This document shows positions 1 through 10,023 of a DNA stretch of 64,000 nucleotides, piece after piece. The position numbers and the translations under genes were made by a program. The stretch lies in assembly GCA_002305015.1 (NCBI GenBank), contig DBPW01000008.1, positions 12,424 to 76,423 on the forward strand, given 5' to 3'. The stretch is from Bacteroidales bacterium UBA1410 (lineage in GTDB: Bacteria; Bacteroidota; Bacteroidia; Bacteroidales; Dysgonomonadaceae). The notes beneath the pieces are model-generated. The model was given only the letters and a program-made list of their open reading frames with translations, was not told the origin of the DNA and did not search any database. How positions within the stretch are numbered: the stretch's first letter is position 1; each line of letters begins with the position of its first letter.

Positions 1-1083
1 ATGGATTATATCCTTAAAACTGCCGAACAAAAAGGCATATATGTCGGGATGGTTTGCGTTTGGGGAAGTCCCGTAAAACAAGGGAAAATGAGCGTAGAGG
101 ATGCAAAAAAATACGGAGAGTTTTTAGCAAACAGATATAAAGACCAACCCAACATTGTTTGGATTATGGGTGGAGATATTCCGGGAGACGTGAAACCAGA
201 GATTTGGAATACCTTGGCTACCACCATCAAATTTATCGATAAAAACCATTTAATGACCTTCCATCCCAGAGGAAGAACCATGTCCGCTACATGGTTTAAC
301 AACGCACCGTGGCTGGATTTCAATATGTTTCAGTCAGGACACAGAAGATATGGTCAGCGCATGGGCGATACAGATTATCCTATCGAAGATTATACCGAAG
401 AAGACAATTGGCGATACGTAGAAAAGAGCCTCGCCATGGAACCGACAAAACCGGTCATTGACGGGGAGCCCTCTTATGAAAACATTCCGCAAGGACTCCA
501 CGACTCCAATGAAGTGTTATGGAAAGACCACGATGTCCGTCGCTATGCATATTGGTCGGTTTTCGCGGGTTCTTTCGGACACACTTATGGAAACAATTCC
601 ATCATGCAAATGAAGAAAGACGGCAGTGGAGGTGCTTATGGAGCAAAAAAACCTTGGTATGAAGCCATCAACGATCCCGGTATGAATCAAATGAAATACC
701 TAAAAAACCTGATCCTTTCGTTCCCTTTTTTTGATAGAATTCCCGATCAATCTGTCATTGCAGGGGAAAACGGTGTTCGCTACGAACGTCTAATAGCCAC
801 ACGAGGAAACGACTATCTTTTAGTTTACAACTATATGGGACGCCCGATGGATATCGATCTTACCAAAATATCGGGACAAAAAAAGAAAGTCTGGTGGTAC
901 AGTCCCATAAACGGATCGTTATCCTATCTGGGAGAATTCAAAAACAAAATCACGCATTTCATAGACGAAACCGGATACCGATGCGGGAACGACAAAGTAT
1001 TGATAGCCATTGACGCATCTAAGGAATACATCAAAACAGACTGGCCGGAATTACCCGACGCTCAAGAAAAATGGAACAAATAA
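1..1083 (+). CDS. GH140-like (DUF4038) glycoside hydrolase, 5' truncated by window edge
   Basis: The reading frame is open from base 1 and ends with TAA at 1081-1083, so the N-terminus (signal peptide and first barrel strands) lies outside the window. The visible 360 residues match the C-terminal part of a DUF4038 TIM barrel followed by the small beta domain once called a putative collagen-binding domain. The two likely acidic catalytic positions are in IMGGDIPG (near residue 58) and VIDGEPSYE (near residue 157), as in GH140 apiosidases that cut apiose from rhamnogalacturonan II. It lies 14 bases before a GH78 rhamnosidase on the same strand, which fits a shared role in degrading pectin side chains. 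The family call is good; the exact substrate is inference. Confidence 0.82.
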   Translation: MDYILKTAEQKGIYVGMVCVWGSPVKQGKMSVEDAKKYGEFLANRYKDQPNIVWIMGGDIPGDVKPEIWNTLATTIKFIDKNHLMTFHPRGRTMSATWFNNAPWLDFNMFQSGHRRYGQRMGDTDYPIEDYTEEDNWRYVEKSLAMEPTKPVIDGEPSYENIPQGLHDSNEVLWKDHDVRRYAYWSVFAGSFGHTYGNNSIMQMKKDGSGGAYGAKKPWYEAINDPGMNQMKYLKNLILSFPFFDRIPDQSVIAGENGVRYERLIATRGNDYLLVYNYMGRPMDIDLTKISGQKKKVWWYSPINGSLSYLGEFKNKITHFIDETGYRCGNDKVLIAIDASKEYIKTDWPELPDAQEKWNK

Positions 1084-1097
1084 AACAATCAATTTCG

Positions 1098-4000
1098 ATG
1101 TCTAAACAAACAAAAAAAAGAATTGCAGATTTAGTACTTCTTTTCTTTATACCCATGCTTCTTCAAGCAGCCATATCCATTGGCGATTTGCAATGCGAAA
1201 TGCTGGAAAACCCGATCGGAATCGATAGCCGCAAACCCAGATTCAGCTGGCGGATATTCGCTCCTCAGGAAAGAAACGTGTATCAAAACTCCTATCATAT
1301 TCTGGTAGCTTCTACAAAAGAACAACTTGAAAACAACGTAGGAGATATGTGGAATTCGGGCAGAATAGATTCCGATCAATCTCAATGGATTGAATACTCG
1401 GGTAAGCCATTGAAAAGCAACACCTATTACTATTGGAAGGTAAGAGTTCAGACAAACAAAGGCAAAACAGACTGGAGTAAGCCTGCTTTTTGGTGCATGG
1501 GATTGCTTTCCGAAAACGACTGGAAATCACAATGGATCGGCATGGATAAAGCCTATCCATGGGATTCGGAAACACAGTTTTCGCGTTTGTCGGCACGATA
1601 TCTACGCAAAGAATTTATCGTGGGGAAAAAGATCAACCAGGCAATGGTACATATCGCAGGATTGGGGTTGTATGAGCTTTATGTTAACGGCAAAAAAATA
1701 AGCGATAACGTATTATCGCCGGCATCAACGGACTACAGAAAAACCATTTTATACAACAGCTTTGACGTAACCTCTCATATCCAAAACGACAGAAATACCA
1801 TAGGGATTACGCTAGGCAACGGACGTTTTTATGCTATGCGTCAAGCTTATAAGCCTTATAAAATAAATACTTTCGGTTATCCAAAAATGCGTCTGACATT
1901 GATCATCGATTATGAGGACGGTACAAAAGCGGTCATTGGAAGCGACACTTCGTGGAAATTTACAGCCGACGGGCCTATCAGAAGCAACAACGAATACGAC
2001 GGCGAAGAGTACGATGCACGGAAAGAACTCCCGGGTTGGAACAATATTGGCTATGACGACAGCGGATGGGAAGATGCCCAACGAGTTTCTATTCCCACAG
2101 GAACGCTCCGCGCTCAGATAATGCCGCCGATGAGAGTTGTAGAGAAAATAACCCCTATAACGATAACAAAACTTTCTGCCGACAAATATACTCTCGACAT
2201 GGGACAAAATATGGTAGGATGGATACGCATGAAATTAAAAGGTGAACAAGGAGATACGGTAAAGCTTCGTTTTGCCGAAACGTTGTTGCCCAACGGGAAA
2301 CTTGACACCCGAAACCTGCGTGACGCTAAGGCAACCGATATCTATATTCTTAAAGGAGACGGAGAAGAAGAATGGGCTCCCCGGTTTGTGTATCATGGTT
2401 TTCGTTACGTGGAAATTGCAGGTTACCACGGGAAAATATCGAAAGAAAACTTTATTGGTGAAGTCGTTAACGACGACATGAACCTGATCGGATCATTCGA
2501 ATGTTCTCACCCCATGATCAACCAAATCTTAAAAAATGCCTACTGGGGCATTCGAGGTAATTATAAAGGGATGCCAATAGATTGTCCTCAAAGAAATGAA
2601 CGTCAGCCGTGGTTGGGAGACCGAACGATGGGATCACTAGGAGAAAGTTTTATCTTTGAGAACATACATCTCTACAGTAAATGGATGAACGACGTCCGTG
2701 AAGCACAACGAGAAGATGGCTGCATACCTGATGTGGCTCCCCCTTTCTGGAATTATTATACCGACAATGTGACATGGCCTGCTGCATTTGTTTTTACAGG
2801 GGATATGATATATACTCAGTTCGGCGATCTCAATCCGATAAAAAAGAATTACCGAGCTATGAAAAAATGGCTCAAGCACATCAAAGAGGAGTACATGCTC
2901 GACGATGACATCATCACGTGCGATAAATACGGCGACTGGTGCGTCCCTCCCGAATCACCCGAACTCATCCATTCGCGCGATCCCAAGCGCCAGACTGACG
3001 GGAAGCTCCTCGCTACAGCGTATTATTACAAACTCCTAACGTTGATGAATAAATTTGCGCTATTGCAGGATAAAAAAGAAGACGCAACGTTTTTTTCAGC
3101 ATTGGCAGAAAAAATCAAGGCAGGGTTCAACAGAAAATTTTTCAATCAGGACAGTCTGTTTTACGGAAACAATTCGGCAACATCAAACCTTTTGCCTCTA
3201 GCTTTCGACATGGTACCGGCGGTTTATGTGCCCGAGATTGAAAAACAAATCGTTAACAAAATCATTAAAGATCATAATGGCCACATTTGCACCGGGGTGA
3301 TCGGATCTCAATGGATTTTAAGGGAATTAGCCAAAATGGGAAGAGCTGATCTGGCTTTTTTGTTGGCCTCGAACGAAACCTATCCTAGTTGGGGATATAT
3401 GGTAAAAAAAGGGGCAACCACTATTTGGGAATTATGGAACGGCGATACAGCAAATCCCGAAATGAATTCGCATAATCATGTCATGCTGCTCGGTGATTTC
3501 ATTCCTTTTTGCTATCAACATCTTGCAGGCATCAAATCGGATGCCGAGGAAGCTGGATTCAAGAAAATCATGATGGAGCCCAACTTCGATATTCAGGAAT
3601 TAAGTTATGTGAAAGCTTCATACAAGACCCCTTATGGAGAAATAAAAAGCCGATGGAAAAAGAATTTTAGTCGTTTAGAATGGCACATTTCCGTACCACC
3701 GAATAGCACTGCGGAGGTGCATTTCCCAGACAACAGTCTCAGGATAAACGAAAGTGGAAAACCTATTGAGCAGGTCGAAGGGATCAGACAGCCGGATAAA
3801 AAAAATCCTCTTGTTTGCGAAATCGGCTCAGGAGAATATACATTTTCGATCGATCTCAATGTTGGGAAAGGGGAATGGAGAGAAGGGATCGTGGAAGAGG
3901 AATTTTTGTATGAAAAAGCCTCTTTCCCTGAATGTCATGCAGCAACCATTGCTGAAACACCAAAAGGATTGATTTCCGCTTTCTTCGGAGGGACCAAAGA

Positions 4001-4907
4001 AGGCAAATCAGATTGCGTAATCTGGGTTTGTAGAAAAACCAATGAAGGATGGACAAAACCCCAAGAAGTAGCCAATGGTATTATCAACGATACCCTAAGA
4101 AAAGCATGTTGGAATCCTGTGCTCTTCCAAATTCCGAACGGAGAACTGTTGCTTTTCTACAAAGTGGGAAATTCTGTCAGCGACTGGACCGGCCATCTTA
4201 TCCGTTCTTATGATAACGGCTTAACTTGGACAAAAGCTGAAAATCTGCCGGAAGGCTATATCGGCCCTTCCAAAAATAAACCAATCATGATCCACAAGAA
4301 AATAATCTGCCCTTCGAGTCTCGAAGGGAGCCCCGGTTGGCGCGTTCATTTCGAAATCACAGAAAATAATGGCAAATCATGGCGAAGAATAGGGCCCATA
4401 AACGATGTTAAAAACATTCAAGCCATTCAACCTACCATATTGTCCTATAAAGACAGTACATTCCAGGTACTTTGCCGAACCAGAAATCGCGCTTTGGGCG
4501 AATCGTGGTCGAAAGACAACGGCGAGACATGGAGTGAAATGACATTGACTGATATGCCCAACAACAACTCAGGAATAGATGCCGTTACGTTAACGGACGG
4601 AAGACAATTGCTGGTTTATAACCATGTTAAACCTGCCGAAGGAATGGCCAAAGGTGCACGTACACCTTTGAATGTATCTCTTTCGAAAGACGGGAAAACC
4701 TGGTATGCTTCGTTAATTCTGGAAGATTCTCCTATAAGCCAATACTCCTATCCTTCTGTTATCCAAGGAAAAGACGGTTTTGTTCATGTGGTATATACAT
4801 GGAGAAGACAACGGATCAAATACATAAAAATAGATCCCAAAAAATTAACTGTAGCAGAGATAAAAGACGAAATGTGGCCTGCAACAAAAAATCATGTCGA
4901 TCCATAA
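1098..4907 (+). CDS. GH78 alpha-L-rhamnosidase fused to a C-terminal sialidase-like (BNR) domain
   Basis: This 1269-residue protein removes terminal alpha-L-rhamnose. I start it at the ATG at 1098 because a signal peptide begins there (SKQTKKR, then a hydrophobic run ending in LLQAA); an in-frame ATG at 1071 overlaps the previous gene. Order: Ig-like and beta-sandwich domains (about 25-460), then an alpha/alpha barrel with the GH78 motif DCPQRNERQPWLGDR, which holds the expected general acid Glu, then a C-terminal beta domain. From about nucleotide 3890 there follows a second module of about 335 residues with Asp-box-like repeats (SYDNGLTW, TENNGKSW, SKDNGETW, SKDGKTW). It belongs to the BNR_2 sialidase-like family whose members begin with a PECHAATIAE-type motif. 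Such propellers are usually separate proteins; its substrate is unknown. Confidence 0.88.
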   Translation: MSKQTKKRIADLVLLFFIPMLLQAAISIGDLQCEMLENPIGIDSRKPRFSWRIFAPQERNVYQNSYHILVASTKEQLENNVGDMWNSGRIDSDQSQWIEYSGKPLKSNTYYYWKVRVQTNKGKTDWSKPAFWCMGLLSENDWKSQWIGMDKAYPWDSETQFSRLSARYLRKEFIVGKKINQAMVHIAGLGLYELYVNGKKISDNVLSPASTDYRKTILYNSFDVTSHIQNDRNTIGITLGNGRFYAMRQAYKPYKINTFGYPKMRLTLIIDYEDGTKAVIGSDTSWKFTADGPIRSNNEYDGEEYDARKELPGWNNIGYDDSGWEDAQRVSIPTGTLRAQIMPPMRVVEKITPITITKLSADKYTLDMGQNMVGWIRMKLKGEQGDTVKLRFAETLLPNGKLDTRNLRDAKATDIYILKGDGEEEWAPRFVYHGFRYVEIAGYHGKISKENFIGEVVNDDMNLIGSFECSHPMINQILKNAYWGIRGNYKGMPIDCPQRNERQPWLGDRTMGSLGESFIFENIHLYSKWMNDVREAQREDGCIPDVAPPFWNYYTDNVTWPAAFVFTGDMIYTQFGDLNPIKKNYRAMKKWLKHIKEEYMLDDDIITCDKYGDWCVPPESPELIHSRDPKRQTDGKLLATAYYYKLLTLMNKFALLQDKKEDATFFSALAEKIKAGFNRKFFNQDSLFYGNNSATSNLLPLAFDMVPAVYVPEIEKQIVNKIIKDHNGHICTGVIGSQWILRELAKMGRADLAFLLASNETYPSWGYMVKKGATTIWELWNGDTANPEMNSHNHVMLLGDFIPFCYQHLAGIKSDAEEAGFKKIMMEPNFDIQELSYVKASYKTPYGEIKSRWKKNFSRLEWHISVPPNSTAEVHFPDNSLRINESGKPIEQVEGIRQPDKKNPLVCEIGSGEYTFSIDLNVGKGEWREGIVEEEFLYEKASFPECHAATIAETPKGLISAFFGGTKEGKSDCVIWVCRKTNEGWTKPQEVANGIINDTLRKACWNPVLFQIPNGELLLFYKVGNSVSDWTGHLIRSYDNGLTWTKAENLPEGYIGPSKNKPIMIHKKIICPSSLEGSPGWRVHFEITENNGKSWRRIGPINDVKNIQAIQPTILSYKDSTFQVLCRTRNRALGESWSKDNGETWSEMTLTDMPNNNSGIDAVTLTDGRQLLVYNHVKPAEGMAKGARTPLNVSLSKDGKTWYASLILEDSPISQYSYPSVIQGKDGFVHVVYTWRRQRIKYIKIDPKKLTVAEIKDEMWPATKNHVDP

Positions 4908-4921
4908 AAAAGATCGACATG
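4893..4921 (-). terminator. Hairpin terminator for gpmA, overlapping the stop of the rhamnosidase gene
   Basis: CATGTCGATC (4893-4902) and GATCGACATG (4912-4921) form a perfect 10-bp stem with a 9-base loop. Read on the minus strand the stem is followed by ATTTTTTG, so it serves the convergent gpmA transcript; no T-run follows on the plus strand. The left arm and loop include the last codons and stop of the plus-strand gene. Confidence 0.7.
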
Positions 4922-4947
4922 AAAAAATAAAATATTTAGGATAGCTT

Positions 4948-5694
4948 TTATTTTGCTTTTCCTTGATTAGCAACCGCTTCCATCAATTTTTTTATGACTT
5001 CGGGATCGCCGAGGAAATAATCTTTTACTACATTCAGGTCGTCGTCAAATTCAAAAACATAGGGTATTCCTGTCGGCAAATTCAATTGCGGAATATCTTC
5101 ATCAGAAATATTTTTCAGATGTTTTACGATTCCGCGCAAACTATTCCCATGAGCAGCTACAATGATCTCGTTATGATCATGAAGGCTGGGCAAAATAACA
5201 TCATTCCAATAAGGAAGAATACGATTTACCGTATCTTTCAAGGCTTCAGTAAGCGGTAAATCTTTTTCGTCAACTCCTTTGTATCTGCGATCCATAAAAG
5301 GAGAACGCGGATCATCTTTGGCTAACGGTGGAGGTGGCACATCATAGCTCCTGCGCCAGATATACACTTGTTCTTCTCCATATTTCGCAGCCATTTCCGC
5401 TTTATTCAACCCTTGGAGTACTCCATAATGTTTCTCGTTCAAACGCCATGTTTTATCTACCGAGATCCAATCCAAATCCATCTCATCCAAAACAATATTC
5501 AGTGTTTTAATGGCTCTTTTCAAATACGAAGTATACGCTTTTTCGAAAAAATAACCTTCATCCCTCAACATTCTCCCGGCATCGTGAGCTTCCTGAATCC
5601 CTTTCTCCGAAAGATCTACATCAGTCCACCCCGTAAAACGGTTTTCTTTATTCCATACACTTTCGCCGTGACGAAGTAAAACAACTTTCTTCAT
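4948..5694 (-). CDS. gpmA: 2,3-bisphosphoglycerate-dependent phosphoglycerate mutase
   Basis: This enzyme interconverts 3- and 2-phosphoglycerate in cytosolic glycolysis and gluconeogenesis. The 248-residue protein starts with the histidine phosphatase signature LLRHGESVWN, whose His is the phosphorylated residue. It also has the second catalytic histidine in AAHGNSLRG (near residue 182) and the family motif NRFTGWTDVDLS. The length agrees with bacterial dPGM. It is a single gene facing the polysaccharide locus, with its own terminator overlapping the neighbour's stop codon. Confidence 0.96.
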   Translation of the reverse strand: MKKVVLLRHGESVWNKENRFTGWTDVDLSEKGIQEAHDAGRMLRDEGYFFEKAYTSYLKRAIKTLNIVLDEMDLDWISVDKTWRLNEKHYGVLQGLNKAEMAAKYGEEQVYIWRRSYDVPPPPLAKDDPRSPFMDRRYKGVDEKDLPLTEALKDTVNRILPYWNDVILPSLHDHNEIIVAAHGNSLRGIVKHLKNISDEDIPQLNLPTGIPYVFEFDDDLNVVKDYFLGDPEVIKKLMEAVANQGKAK

Positions 5695-5849
5695 ACTTTA
5701 AAATTTTTATATTGAGATTGTATTTACTATTTCTTCGACAAAACTATGAAAAAAACCCGACATAGCCTTATACTTATCAGGTAAAATATCCTTGTATTTT
5801 TGAAATGCCATAAAATAATTTTAAATTTGAGCACATAAAAGCCGCATCG

Positions 5850-7124
5850 ATGATAGATAAAGAAGAATTATTACAGTATATCTGGAAATACAAACTGTAT
5901 CCACACGAAAATTTGCACACCACAGAAGGTGTACCTGTGGAGGTAATTGATCCGGGAATCTCCAACAGCGATGCCGGCCCCGATTTTTTTAATGCAAAGA
6001 TCAAAATCGGGAACAAATTATGGGCAGGAAATGTTGAAATTCACCGCGCCTCAAACGAATGGATAAAACATAGGCATCACACCGATAAAGCTTACAATTC
6101 CGTTATCCTCCATGTAGTAGAAAATGTTAACGAAGAAATTTATAACGAAAAGGGACAAAAAATTTCGCAGCTCTGCATCTCTGTTTCGCAAAAAATAAGA
6201 GATAATGCCGATTTTTTACTTTTCAGCAATGTAAATGTTCCGTGCCATCACTCGTTACACGACATTTCGAACAAACAGATGCGCTCGTGGCTAGATGCGT
6301 TGGCTGTAGAACGACTGGAACGAAAAACAAACGACATTTTCAGACATTTGGAACGATTTAATAATTCATGGGATGAAACGTTTTATGTACTCTTGTCTCG
6401 AAATTTCGGTTTTGGACTGAATTCCGAAGAATTTGAACGACTAGCGCTAAGTCTTCCCTACAATTATATTCTCAAACATGCCGATAACTTATTTCAGGTG
6501 GAAGCGTTGTTTTTTGGGCAGGCTGGTATGTTGAAAGAAGAAACCATTACCGACGACTATTATATTTTGCTACAAAAAGAATATGATTTTTTGAGAAAAA
6601 AATTTTCGCTGAAGAGTCTCGACAATGTATTATTCAAATCATTACGTACCCGACCTCAAGGATTTCCACAACTACGCATAGCCGAGTTGGCCGCGGTAGT
6701 GCAATACACCGGCAGAGTTTTTTCTGCCATTCTCGAGATCGACGATTACGAGCAACTACGCACACTCTTTCGCGTAAATGCATCGGAATATTGGCAAACG
6801 CACTATACTTTCGGAAAAGAATCGGAAAAAATTCCAAAACACCTGGGTGCTAATTCATTGGATATTATTCTCATCAACACGGTTGTACCCTTGCTTTTTG
6901 CTTATGGAAAAAAGAACGATATCGAGAAATATAGCGATCGTGCAATTCAAATTTTGGAATCGGTGAAACCGGAGAAAAACAAAATCATACAAGATTTTGA
7001 ATCGGCAGGAATAATCCCTGAAAATGCTTTTGATAGTCAGGCACTCATCCAATTGCGCAAGGAATACTGCGATCAACGAAAATGCCTGTTTTGTCGAATC
7101 GGACATGCCATACTATCTCAATAA
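5850..7124 (+). CDS. DUF2851 family protein
   Basis: A 424-residue cytosolic protein of the DUF2851 family, common in Bacteroidota and of unknown function. The N-terminal third is the most recognisable part: DKEELLQYIWKY, then GVPVEVIDPGISNSDAGPDF and WAGNVEIH. No signal peptide or membrane segment is visible. The C-terminus has a small cysteine motif (YCDQRKCLFCRIG) that could bind a metal. The next gene, a lipoprotein, begins about 100 bases downstream. Function is not known and I propose none. Confidence 0.8.
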   Translation: MIDKEELLQYIWKYKLYPHENLHTTEGVPVEVIDPGISNSDAGPDFFNAKIKIGNKLWAGNVEIHRASNEWIKHRHHTDKAYNSVILHVVENVNEEIYNEKGQKISQLCISVSQKIRDNADFLLFSNVNVPCHHSLHDISNKQMRSWLDALAVERLERKTNDIFRHLERFNNSWDETFYVLLSRNFGFGLNSEEFERLALSLPYNYILKHADNLFQVEALFFGQAGMLKEETITDDYYILLQKEYDFLRKKFSLKSLDNVLFKSLRTRPQGFPQLRIAELAAVVQYTGRVFSAILEIDDYEQLRTLFRVNASEYWQTHYTFGKESEKIPKHLGANSLDIILINTVVPLLFAYGKKNDIEKYSDRAIQILESVKPEKNKIIQDFESAGIIPENAFDSQALIQLRKEYCDQRKCLFCRIGHAILSQ

Positions 7125-7222
7125 AAATGTTTTTACTATTTTTCAGATTCCAGGTTCTTAAAAACTCTCATAAACATTGTATTTTTGTGGCTATTAATGA
7201 TTATTTTCGGAAACCGATAAAA

Positions 7223-9160
7223 ATGCAACATAAACTTTTATCATTTCTCTGCGCTTCCTTTTTGATGACTTTCATGTTCATCATTTTGCATTCGTGTGCA
7301 AACATTGCTTCACCGAGTGGTGGGGACTATGATATTGCACCTCCCGTAGTAAAAAAAACCTCTCCGGCTTTCAACGGCTTGAATGTAACAACCAAAACCA
7401 TTGTGATTGAATTTGATGAAAACATCAAAATCGAAAAGCCGATGGAAAAAGTGATCATTACTCCTCCTCAAAAAAGTTTTCCTGTCATCAAATCTATCGG
7501 CAAAAAAGCCATTGTGGAATTGGAAGACGAATTGCTTCCCAATACTACCTATACCATCGATTTTACCGATGCGATTGTCGATAATAACGAAGGGAATCCA
7601 TTGGAAAATTTTTCGCTCTCTTTTTCCACCGGTGACAGACTCGATACGCTGGCTGTGTCGGGGAAAGTGCTCTCAGCAAACGATCTGGAACCTGTAAAAG
7701 GGATCTATGTCGGTATTCACTCCAACCTCCATGACAGCGCCTTTACAAAAATACCCTTCGAACGCATTTCCAGAACAGACTCGAAAGGTGATTTTACGAT
7801 AAAAGGAATGGCCCCGGGAAAATATAAAATCTATGCACTGAACGATCTCAATCGCGATTATAAATACGATAATCCACAGGAAGCAATTGCTTTTTCGGAT
7901 TCTATCATCATTCCAACAACTGAACCTGACGTACGCCAAGACACTATTTTCAACAAAGTTGACAGCACAAAAATCGATTCAATAAAAACCATTCATTACA
8001 CCCGATTTTTGCCGGATAATATTTTACTGCGCTCATTCTTAAGCGATTTCCAACGCCAATATTTACAAAAACATGAACGTCCGGAACCTTATAAACTGAT
8101 GCTGTATTTTGCAGCACCGACCACATTTCCATCTTTTAGGCTGCTTAACCCACCGATAGAAAACAATAACTGGTATGTTAAGGAATGCACCCCCCATAAC
8201 GATACAATTACGCTGTGGATAACCGACTCATTAATCTATAAAACCGATTCTATCCGAATGGAGATCAATTATGTGCGGACTGACTCTACCAATCGCAATT
8301 CCATCTATACCGATACACTTCGCTTCACTTACAGGCAACCTAAAATTAAAAAAACGTCCTCATCAAAGGGAAAGGAAAAGGAAGAGGAATCCTTGCGTTT
8401 TTTGGTGTTGCAGCACAATATTCAGAGCAATCACGAAATTTACCAACCCATACGACTCGAATTCGAGCAACCCCTCATTGCGTTCGATTCCACTCATGTT
8501 AAACTGTTCATCGAAAAAGACTCCACTTTTACTCCGGTCAATTACCGATTAATAAAAGACACCTTCAACATCCGGAAATATGAACTTCGCCCTCGATGGG
8601 AACCGGGGGGAAAATACCGATTTGTAGTAGATTCCGCTGCATTCAAGAGTTATTACGATTTATGGAACACCAAAATAGAGCAAACCTTTACAGTAAAATC
8701 GCTCGAACAATACGGCAATTTGTTGATCGAAATGTTTGGATTGCCGGAAAACAAAACCGTGTATGTCGAACTTTTAGATAAATCCGATAAACCTGTCAGG
8801 AAAATAATGGTCAAAAACAACGAAGCCAAATTTCAGGATCTTCATCCGGGTACGTACTATGCGCGACTATTTATTGATGAAAACAAAGACGGGGTATGGA
8901 CAACCGGAAATTATGAGCAAAAACGCCAACCGGAAGAAGTTTACTACTATCCCCGGCAATATGAAATCAGAGCTTTTACCGACCATGAAGAATCGTGGGA
9001 CGTGAACGAAGTGCCGGTGACCCGACAAAAACCGTTGGACATAACGAAAAATAAACCGGAAGTTAAGAAAAGAAGGAATCCGAATGAAGAGCAACGCAAA
9101 AATACTTCATCGAGCAAAAGCACAAATCCCTTTCTCCAAAATCCTGCAGGAGGGAGATAA
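7223..9160 (+). CDS. Lipoprotein with N-terminal Ig-like (Big_5) domain
   Basis: A 645-residue exported lipoprotein. The start at 7223 is chosen because it gives a lipoprotein signal peptide: a short basic N-terminus, a hydrophobic stretch, and the lipobox-like ILHSC with the lipidated Cys near residue 23. The mature protein begins with an Ig-like domain of the bacterial SbsA type (PPVVKKTSPAFNG, IVIEFDENIKIEKP, TTYTIDFTDAIVDNNEGN). A carboxypeptidase-regulatory-like segment follows (GKYKIYALNDLNRDYKYDN), repeated near the C-terminus (GTYYARLFIDENKDG). The tail is basic and rich in Lys, Arg and Ser. It is found in many Bacteroidota as an envelope protein; function unknown. A DUF3108 protein follows 36 bases later. 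Confidence 0.8.
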   Translation: MQHKLLSFLCASFLMTFMFIILHSCANIASPSGGDYDIAPPVVKKTSPAFNGLNVTTKTIVIEFDENIKIEKPMEKVIITPPQKSFPVIKSIGKKAIVELEDELLPNTTYTIDFTDAIVDNNEGNPLENFSLSFSTGDRLDTLAVSGKVLSANDLEPVKGIYVGIHSNLHDSAFTKIPFERISRTDSKGDFTIKGMAPGKYKIYALNDLNRDYKYDNPQEAIAFSDSIIIPTTEPDVRQDTIFNKVDSTKIDSIKTIHYTRFLPDNILLRSFLSDFQRQYLQKHERPEPYKLMLYFAAPTTFPSFRLLNPPIENNNWYVKECTPHNDTITLWITDSLIYKTDSIRMEINYVRTDSTNRNSIYTDTLRFTYRQPKIKKTSSSKGKEKEEESLRFLVLQHNIQSNHEIYQPIRLEFEQPLIAFDSTHVKLFIEKDSTFTPVNYRLIKDTFNIRKYELRPRWEPGGKYRFVVDSAAFKSYYDLWNTKIEQTFTVKSLEQYGNLLIEMFGLPENKTVYVELLDKSDKPVRKIMVKNNEAKFQDLHPGTYYARLFIDENKDGVWTTGNYEQKRQPEEVYYYPRQYEIRAFTDHEESWDVNEVPVTRQKPLDITKNKPEVKKRRNPNEEQRKNTSSSKSTNPFLQNPAGGR

Positions 9161-9196
9161 AAATCTGTTTTTAAAAACAATCAATAAGACAAAATA

Positions 9197-10006
9197 ATGA
9201 GTCGAAAATTAATATCCATTTTACCTGTTTTGATGTCCATCTTTTTCGTACGAGGTGTATTCGCACAATGTGAAATAGACAATACCGCCTTTCAAAGCGG
9301 AGAAAAAATTACCTACGATCTATACTATAAATTGGGCGTCATCAATGCAAAAGCAGGCATCGGTACTCTAAACACAACCACAACAAACTTAAACGGAAAA
9401 AGCGTTTACAAAACGCAGTTAAGGGCAAATACTTTAGGGATGGCTGATAATATGTATTCCATTCATGATACACTTACCGGATACATGGACATGAAGTTGG
9501 TCCCCCTTCTTTTTACGAAAGAAACTAATGAAGGTGGCGACTATCGTACCGAACGACAATCTTATTCATATGAAGATGGAAAAATAACTATTCGGGTTAT
9601 ACGGTATAAAAAAGGCAAACAAGCTTTTGACGAAACCGTAACCACCGAAAATTGTACCTATGATTATGTGTCGGTTCTGAATTATGCCCGAAATCTCGAT
9701 TATTCCGATATGAACCCGGGTGAAAATATCCATATTCAATTTATTTCGGGTAGAAAAATTGTAAACATGTATATCCGATATCAGGGCATGACATCGGTCA
9801 AAGCAAATGACGGAAAAACGTATGATGCTATTCAATTGTCGCTAATGATACTTGACAAAGCTTTTGCCGATCAGCAAGAAGCAATGAAGGTTTCTATGAC
9901 AAACGATCTTAACCGAATTCCCCTCATTATCGAAATAAACTTAAAAATCGGGTCTATGCGTATTGTTCTCAAAGATTATTCCGGAATTAGATATCCAATT
10001 AATTAA
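9197..10006 (+). CDS. Secreted DUF3108 domain protein
   Basis: A 269-residue exported protein with a signal peptide (MSRKLISI, a hydrophobic core, cut after GVFAQ). The mature part is the DUF3108 beta-rich fold: FQSGEKITYDLYYKLGVINAKAG is the usual opening of this family. It lies between the Ig-like lipoprotein and a small exported monooxygenase-domain protein on the same strand, with short gaps, so the three may be co-transcribed. DUF3108 proteins are envelope proteins of unknown function, so a periplasmic or outer-membrane role is inference. Confidence 0.8.
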   Translation: MSRKLISILPVLMSIFFVRGVFAQCEIDNTAFQSGEKITYDLYYKLGVINAKAGIGTLNTTTTNLNGKSVYKTQLRANTLGMADNMYSIHDTLTGYMDMKLVPLLFTKETNEGGDYRTERQSYSYEDGKITIRVIRYKKGKQAFDETVTTENCTYDYVSVLNYARNLDYSDMNPGENIHIQFISGRKIVNMYIRYQGMTSVKANDGKTYDAIQLSLMILDKAFADQQEAMKVSMTNDLNRIPLIIEINLKIGSMRIVLKDYSGIRYPIN

Positions 10007-10023
10007 CTTTATATTCAGGTTTT

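Noticed and set aside
8214..8222. Exact complement of the DnaA box TTATCCACA
   Set aside because: A single copy inside a coding sequence of a lipoprotein gene, with no cluster around it.
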